The position numbers and the translations under genes were made by a program. From Calliopum simillimum (Eukaryota > Arthropoda > Insecta > Diptera > Lauxaniidae): DNA of 64,000 nucleotides. Position 1 is the stretch's first letter. Every line of letters starts with the position of its first letter. Under the pieces are notes generated by a model that saw only the letters and a program-made list of their open reading frames with translations, was not told where the DNA came from and did no database searches. The stretch lies in the NCBI GenBank assembly GCA_951812925.1, contig OX638370.1:100206897-100270896 (forward strand). The letters are read 5' to 3'. Positions 57,532 through 64,000 of the stretch are shown in pieces.

Positions 57532-57854
57532 CTGATCCTGTTGCATTACGTTGTTGTTATTGGTGTTGCCACCGCCACCACCGCCGACGTTATTGTTGTT
57601 ATTATTATTATTGTGATTGCTATGATTGTTGTTGTTATTGTGATGTAAATTAGGTCCGTCACATAGGCCACCACCACCGCTACTGCCGCTTATATGCAGA
57701 CGGCCACCGGTACCGACACCACCACCACCACCCCCAACACCGTTTATGGCAACATCTGCAATGTTTTGCGCTTGCGTCGGCAAATGACCAAAACTGTTGA
57801 CGCCTGCGTGTAGCGCTGTTAGGGCCGCTTTTGGTAAATCACAATCTTTGGGAC
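57532..57854 (-). CDS. otp: orthopedia (otp), N-terminal Gly/Asn-rich exon
   Basis: This 323-bp exon has acceptor CCTATTTCAG at 57855-57864 and donor CAG|GTGAGA at 57531-57530. It enters in phase 1 and ends in phase 0, joining in frame to 56777-56932. It encodes 'LPKAALTALHAGVNSFGH', a poly-Gly stretch, an Asn/His-rich stretch from AAT/AAC repeats (57600-57650), a second Gly run and VMQQDQ. No start codon precedes the protein in this exon, so at least one upstream coding exon exists. The low-complexity tracts are likely disordered and variable in length. The plus-strand frame over the same bases is a shadow. Confidence 0.88.
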
Positions 57855-58234
57855 CTGAAATAGGATACAGAAAATTGTAAGGTTTATATGAGGTTTTCAG
57901 AAAAGTTCATATTTATTGAAATAAGAGGTAGGACTTAAAACTTTTTGTTTTTGTTGAAAATTTCGTTTTTTATAGATTATCCCCAATTTGCACTAATGAT
58001 ATCACACATTTTCAAAAACATTTTATTATTTATGTGTTGATAGTATGCCTATTGGTTGCCGAAAAGATATTTTTATTAAAACAATAGTTTTCCTATTAAT
58101 TGAAAAATTTGCATGCTCTTAACAAGAAACGGGTCATTGTGTCCTGACGCAATGCACTTTGGTTTGTGGAAAAAGCCATCTTGATAAGGACTAAGGGCTG
58201 TTTTTTCGTCATATTTCTGTTTACATTACTTGAA

Positions 58235-58297
58235 ACATCAAAGAATATAAATGTCTAGTTGTAGTTTTAACCCGACGTTATGTACTCATATAAATTA
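58235..58297 (-). repeat. partial copy of the TCGTCGGGT MITE
   Basis: 'gaaacatcaaagaatataaa' followed by 'tgtctagttgtagttttaac' and CCGACG matches the right arm of the element at 617-874. The other arm is absent. Confidence 0.55.
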
Positions 58298-58965
58298 CAG
58301 ATCTTCCAATTTATTTCTTAATCTTCTTTGCTATTTTATATCAGGTTAGAATATGTTTTAAAGTTCATAGATGCTTATATGTACATTTTTGGATTTCATG
58401 TTTTTGTGATTTTACTATAAATTTCTAATATTACTAACTGAACCATTCGAATCGAATAGATTCGAACATAAGTTCTATAAAATGGTTCGAACTACTCAAC
58501 AAAATTTGACAGTCAGAGAAAAAATCATTAAGAAAAACATAAGAAAACGCATAATGACTTCTGAAGTGCCTTTTACAAAATATTTACCCATGTAGCCCTT
58601 AATTTCTTTTTGAAAATTTACTGATTTTTTTTTTTTTGTATATTTCGTGTACTAAAGGTGATGAATATACTAGTTATTTTAGAATTATTTTGAATCGGTG
58701 ACGTCACAAATGGATATCCTTCCAGAAGGACGTCAGTCAAATATATATGTATTTTTGATTATGGCGCTCTCATCAGTATCTATATCTTTAACATAGTTTC
58801 CCATTTAATCGAGTTTAGAAGAGTTACAAAAACAAAATCTTTATCATAGTTGAGTCTTGGAATGCTGAAAATCAAAAACCAGCTTTAAGTTTTTAATTTT
58901 TTAGTTACGGAATGTCGGTTTTATGCTGGGATCACAGCAGAAATTTACTTTTCTCTCTATGTTTT

Positions 58966-60568
58966 TATACCCTACACCCAGGGTATATTCACTTTGTCCT
59001 TCCGTTTGTAATGCAGAGAAGCATGCGTGGTGGATATAGAAAAATATATATTTTCTTGATCAGCGTCACCTTTTGAGTTGATATAGCCATTTCTGTCTAT
59101 CTGCCTGCTGGCTGGTTGTCTGTGGAAATATGTTTTACGGGAAAACTAAGCAAGTTAATTCAATGAAATTTATTTCAGTGGCTGTGCCGTAAAAGTCAGC
59201 TCGAGGAATTGAAATAGGAAAATCGGTTTGCGAACACGCCTACCGCCCATACAAAACATTTATTTAAAATGCAATAATAAGAGCCGTATTTGCAATAACA
59301 GAAGCAAAATACAAATAAGTAAATACTACGAGGCCTTACATGACCTGCGTCGGAAAAACTGCTTTTACCGAGATCGCATAGCAGCAGTAGATCTAGAACA
59401 ATACACAAAGTGGCAACAAAGATGGCAAGCATCAACAAAAGGGTGGTGGACTTACAATCTGATACCTCTGATTGAAATGTGGCTCAAGCGGAGACATGGA
59501 GAGCCAAATTATTATCTCACTCAGTTTCTCACTGGGCATGGCTATTTCAGAGAGTATTTATTCAAGTACAAGCACGTAAATGACCCCTTTTGCAGATTTT
59601 GTAAAGAAGCTTTAGAAAATGCCAACCACGTATTAACAAGTTGCGTAAGGTTTAATGTGGCCAGACAAGTGCGAATATAACGGGTGAAGAGGTAACTTGT
59701 ACCAGTATTGTTCGTCACATGCTGCTGGGCAAGGATTTCTGGGATCAAATTAATCACGCCATATCAACGATTATGCAGCAACTGAAACGAGATTAGCAAC
59801 TCAACAGATAAGACAGCAACAACAAGAAGAAGAATTAAAGTCTGATGCTATTGCTCTGCCTAGCGAAGAAATGCCCTGACTGGCGGTACCGCTTGGCACT
59901 AGAAGGGCAGTGACACAAAATGAAGTTAGGGCTTAACATCGTAGGCATACTGAACATATTTTTATAAACATTTGTTTGTGAAGAACTGAGTATCAAACAA
60001 ACTTATGCATATATCTACATTGCATGTTCTCTGTACATGTTTTGCGAGCCGGCATATTAAGATCATTGTCCGTGCATTGGTCGCGAATGCGGTAAACCAG
60101 TAATCATTATGAATCGTGTATGCTGCTTAGCAGTATCTTCTAAAAGATTCCCCGTTTATTAGTTAAAAAAAAAGTAGTAAGTACAAGCTCTAAGCAAAGA
60201 CTAGGCGAATTCGAACTAAAGGGCGTGGCACCTCCCCTGTAAACAAAAGTTGCAAAATGTTATACTTAAAACGTTTTTTGAGAGAACCCAACCAAATTGC
60301 ACTCAAACATCTGAGAAAAAACTGGGCGAACTCGGACAAGCGGGCGTGGCATCTCCCATATAAGCGAAATTTTCAAAATACTGTATAGAAAGAGTTTTTT
60401 GAGATAATCCAACTAAATTTCCATCAGACACTAATGCAAGCTCTGGGCAAAAACTGGGTGAACTAGGGCTTGAAGGCGTGGCAACTCCCATATAAGCAAA
60501 ATTTTCAAAATACTGCAGTGCAGGGTATTTAATGTTTGGCCTGGCCAAAGGTAACATCCTTACTAGTT
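58966..60568 (+). mobile_element. Helentron/DINE-like element split by a non-LTR insertion
   Basis: The left part (58966 to about 59275) starts with the TATACCCT-acaccc-AGGGTATA hairpin and follows the 5' block of 46065-46760 closely. The right part (about 60175-60568) carries three tandem units with 'gcgtggcacctcccctgt' variants, the subterminal repeat (GTGCAGGGTATT), the stem-loop TTTGGCC-T-GGCCAAA (60535-60549) and CTAGTT (60563-60568). The ~900 bp between belongs to a non-LTR element. Compared with the intact copy, about 60 bp around the insertion point does not align, so target bases were lost or changed. Confidence 0.75.
59275..60172 (+). pseudogene. 5'-truncated R1/Jockey-group non-LTR element
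   Basis: A frame up to 59680 reads 'YYEALHDLRRKNCFYRDRIA', 'KWQQRWQASTKGWWTYNLIP', 'WLKRRHGEPNYYLTQFLTGH' and ends with 'CRFCKEALENANHVLTSC', the CCHC-like C-terminal finger of R1-group ORF2 (intact proteins show W-T--LIP-I--W--R-HGE-N--LTQFL-GHG-F--YL). The coding frame breaks near 59680, though related sequence continues. The 3' UTR ends in an A-run at about 60164-60172. It sits inside the Helentron-like element and is therefore younger than it. Confidence 0.82.
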
Positions 60569-63358
60569 TTAAATTCTTCTGTATTCTGATGCGGTCAAGT
60601 CTTGTTAGAATAGCCCAAATCTCATGATAATAAATCTATTTGAGGAGTCCTTATCCATTAAGTACCTATTTTAACATTTTAAGAAATATTTAATTAAAAC
60701 AATTTTTTTTCCGTTTCTCTGCCATATTTTTAACTTGATATATATTTCAATTCCAGCTGAAAATGTTCGAGATGATGGTGCAAGCTTGGATGATCAGTTT
60801 TTGGTCAGTAAACTGTTTCCCTACAATTTTAAGTCAAATTTTCGATTAAAGACCAAACATTTTTGAGTTGTATCTTATTGGGTTGCTCACATGTAAAATA
60901 TTATTCAAATATGCATGCGGACAAAATCCCATTTCTAAACATATTCGTACATATTAGATAGCGAAAATCTTCTTTCAAATGTTGAAGTGGAAAAATTGGA
61001 GAATTGAAGGTATAAGTAGGTCATCGTTCAAGATAGCGCAGTTTTGTGTGGGCCCTATATTCCAAAAGGAGACAAAGGACACAAAATAATTAACTAATAA
61101 TGTGATAAATACATTGGAATATCAGTTTATTATTGAAACGATTTTCTCAAAAAAAAAAAATTAATAATAAGGAATTATTTTGTATGCTCACCTATTATTT
61201 ATTAGTAAAATAACAAGCGAGTGCTTACACGATTCACTAAATTGAATATATGTAGTATTATGCGCGTATGTTCAGTAGTGTATTGGTATAACTACAACTT
61301 TTTTGTTATAAGCCAAAAGAACACGTTTAAGCACTTGACACAGATTTTCCAAACTCTTTAAACAATAAAGCTTAACACATCTTTTAAAACATAAAACCTT
61401 TTTGATGAATATATATTTCTGATGAAGTTTTAAAAAAATTTAAAATTTTTTAATATATTTCTATAGCATTTTGGTTAAATAAATATTTTTTTCACATCTA
61501 AACAGAAACGATCTGATCAGATATTTATTTAAAATTTGCAATTACGTCATTACATTCACACGTGTGTGCACTACCGCATTTTTAATTAAAATTCAACTTT
61601 CAGTGCGAAATGTTAGATTTTTTTTTTTAAATTTTACCGAACCGTCAAACACCGCCGACGGGTAACGCGTAACGTCGTAAACTGAATCGATCAACGAAAT
61701 TGAATTCATCAACAACCTGTCACTTGCACACACAATCAGAGAAGGACAGACAGACAGACTGACAAACGGACAGACTGACAGACATACAGATAGAAGATAC
61801 ACTACCGCGTAGAGAGGAGATGTCAAAAAAAGAAGGTGAGTAAAATGAATCTCAAACCCCCAAATTGTTAAAAGACAACAACAACAGTAAGAAGAGGCAA
61901 AAGCTGAAATGTACCGGACTGGGATACGGATGCAGCGAAAGCAGAAAGACAAAAAAATCAGAATAAATATAAAAAAAGTAAGAAACGGTAGATAAAAGAT
62001 ACACAAGTCAAATCAAATAAATATATGTAAAAAAAAAGTAACAACAAATAGTAACAACACCAACAACAACGAAGAAACAACAACAAGAGCAACAAATTTA
62101 GTATGTGTAACTTTTTTGGATCTTACAAAAAATCGGAATTTTTCACACATACATGCGATCATCGAGTTCGAGAGTCAGGAATAAATGAAAAAAAAAAAAA
62201 AATTCAAATTGAAAAAAAATTCAAACTAAAAGATACAAATTAAAAAAAAAAAAAAACGCGCGGCTTGAAAACATCACTTTTTTCTTCTCAACTCTTTCAA
62301 CTGTAGCTTAGTCAAACATTTACAAATCGCTAGTAGATGCGAACTTCGTGTTTTTCGAACATCCACAGCACACAGTTTACATGCTCCGAGCTGTCCCACA
62401 AGTACTTACCTGTGATACAAATAAAAAAGCAACTTACAGCTACAGCTACTCAAAGAGTTTATGACGAAATTGTTAAGTCGTTGCCGAACCAAGAGTTTAC
62501 AATGTTTGCCATTCGTTTGTTACTTTTGTTTATTTGTTGTAGTTACAGAAGTTATGACGAACCCACGCATTGACTTGTCATAAGGTAGAAGCGCTTAAAG
62601 TCAAAAATAGAAAGATCTCCTTCGTCGAATTGTATTAGTGAAATTAAATCAACAGCCATTATCACGCGAGCCAAAATCAAATTATTGGAAATGAAAAAGG
62701 CACGCTCCAGTAATGGTGGTAAATGCGAGAAATCTTAAGGGTAATGTCCGGCTACAATTTTTGGAGCGCACAAGCAATGAAATAATAACGCGTTTCGAGC
62801 GCACATGCAATAACGAAAACGTAAATTGCTTTTATTTTGTTTTTATACATTTAAATATGTATGTGAGTAAGAAATATGATTTTCCAAATAAAAGCTCCCA
62901 CAAAAATTCCGACGATCCTTGTTGGTTGATGTAATTTTAAGTACTTTTTGACTGCGGGCCAAATTTTAAATATTTTACTCTAGTAGATCATGTCTGAATT
63001 AAATAAATCAACGAATTGGTTGTGTGAAAATTATATGAGACCATTACGTCACGGTCTAAATGGCATATCTAACGTATTTTAATGGACAAGCAGGAGACAA
63101 CCTCTATAAAAATAATACACCGTGCTGATTTTTAAAAACAGAGATAACTTTGAGAAATAGGGAAACTTTTGAAATTTTTCCTTGAATTTACTGATGTCAT
63201 AGAGGTCGAAAAAATGCTCGCAAGATGATTGTTTCACAACTTAATCGTACGACTAAAAAACGAACTATCCTGATAGTGCGATTTTCTACTATACACTGTT
63301 GAAACGCTAAACCGATTGCGCAGATGAGACACCCGAGTGCTTCGAGAAATGTATATAC

Positions 63359-63640
63359 TTACATACAAGCTGATGAAACCAGCTTATAAATTTCACACCC
63401 AATGTTACGATGGTGTTCGAAGGGGTCAATAGAGGATACAACATCAGCTTCCGCTATCAACTTCATCGCACAACGCTGAACTCTGTTTATCAGCTCTATG
63501 ATTGTTTTAGCAGCCCCGGCGCAGTTGCGCATTTTGTACTCTAGCTTCGATCTTGTATTGGTGAATTGGACAGTCCGAAGATCAGCAGGATTCAAGTTTT
63601 CTTACATCGTTTTACATAGCACTTTAGAAGCACTGTTCCG
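63359..63640 (-). pseudogene. non-LTR reverse transcriptase remnant
   Basis: The minus-strand frame includes 'SKLEYKMRNCAGAAKTIIEL', 'INRVQRCAMKLIAE', and 'SSIDPFEHHRNIGC', matching the segment after the reverse transcriptase palm in RTE/Jockey-type proteins (intact: 'MEYCSHIW-GAP---L--LDRVQRRA--LI', 'LDPLEHRRKV'). Upstream frames towards the right edge are broken. The opposite-strand 154-codon frame (63498-63962) is a shadow. Confidence 0.65.
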
Positions 63641-64000
63641 CTTTTTTCGATACACCGAAGTCGTAATTTGTCGACCTAATTTTTTATTATTCAAAGGCTC
63701 TGGATTGCATTGCGACCTGAAAGATCTTTTGTGCAGCCTCTTTCTCTATCATAAAAGTTCCAGACTGTCTATAAATCTTGTCACTGCCGTGGGATTATTT
63801 TTACATATGTCATTTGGATTCAAAAATTCGGCACCAAGGTATCTTACTCTGCGTCACACCGCAGCGGGGCAAGTACATAGTGCATGTTCCGCATACCTTC
63901 TGAGGCTCTCTAGTGATCGGAGATGCGTTCCTCTTCCCATTCCCGTATTAAGTTATTTTTAAAACTGTTTTTTACTCCACAGAAGGGTTCTGGGCATATG

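Larger units (their letters stand above)
57855..64000 (-). other. otp: otp upstream intron or 5' region
   Basis: Sequence upstream of the N-terminal otp exon. The exon with the start codon is not identified here; it may lie past the right edge or be too short to see. A consensus-like minus-strand donor (CACAG|GTAAGT) sits at about 62407-62410, but the frame leading into it has a stop and no ATG. The Helentron-like element and two non-LTR remnants lie within this stretch. 60570-63350 is otherwise AT-rich with A-runs (about 62185-62260) and CAGACAGA runs (61745-61790). Confidence 0.5.

Noticed and set aside
57445..57648. Plus-strand frame rich in Val/Ile/Ala
   Set aside because: It is the shadow of the Gly/Asn-rich otp exon on the other strand.
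62337..62573. Minus-strand donor CACAG|GTAAGT near 62410 as the end of the first otp coding exon
   Set aside because: In the phase needed to join 57854, the sequence before it hits a stop within about 15 codons with no ATG. It could only be untranslated, and nothing confirms it.
63498..63962. 154-codon plus-strand frame at the right edge
   Set aside because: It lies opposite a recognisable decayed reverse transcriptase and has no domain of its own.
1..64000. CRISPR arrays, bacterial operons or prokaryotic defence genes
   Set aside because: The repeats here have long or irregular units without equal unique spacers, and the sequence is clearly that of an insect chromosome.

Overview
This window reads as a piece of a higher-fly genome (Brachycera, probably Schizophora). 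It is very AT-rich and full of CAA/CAG runs. The only host gene I can support is the homeobox gene orthopedia (otp) on the minus strand. Its visible exons match the Otp family closely: a glycine/asparagine-rich exon (57532-57854), an exon with homeodomain residues 1-46 (56777-56932), an exon with homeodomain residues 47-60 and the start of the C-terminal region (1783-1987), and a short further exon (1401-1526). All four junctions keep the reading frame. The start-codon exon is not identified, and the remaining C-terminal exons lie beyond the left edge. Species is not determined; the very large intron and the repeat content suggest a non-drosophilid fly, which is inference.

Almost everything else (1988-56776) is a single ~55 kb otp intron that has collected transposable elements. 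The only intact-looking mobile element is a Ty3/gypsy-type LTR retrotransposon (47247-52972). It has 417-bp LTRs that I read as identical, a 4-bp target duplication and a 1406-residue Gag-Pol ORF with an N-terminal SAP-like motif. Its integrase C-terminal GPY module sits in the -1 frame.

The rest is a layered record of older insertions. There are mariner and non-LTR remnants (6.7, 20.3-21.2, 24.0-24.6, 26.5-27.2, 29.4-29.7, 54.9-55.3, 59.3-60.2 and 63.4 kb). There are Helentron/DINE-like elements with ~130-140 bp central tandem repeats (9.4-10.0, 46.1-46.8 and 59.0-60.6 kb, the last split by a non-LTR insertion). A TA-flanked inverted-repeat element of ~900 bp occurs twice (12.6-13.5 and 33.0-36.2 kb). 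The second copy carries a 2.26-kb foldback element whose exact empty site is preserved in the first copy. A second foldback (43396-44780) shares internal modules with the first. Hairpin MITEs with TAA, TA or AATT target duplications lie at 0.6, 36.7-37.3, 39.3, 54.4 and 56.1 kb, and a composite element (about 38.0-40.2 kb) contains tRNA-like pol III box sequence.

I did not find a clearly new coding system. The most unusual material is non-coding: the two giant foldbacks and the 25.9-27.5 kb array that share a module, the nested insertions that can be dated against empty sites in the same window, and the recurrence of a 'GTGGCACC(T/G)CCC' core in several otherwise different tandem repeats.
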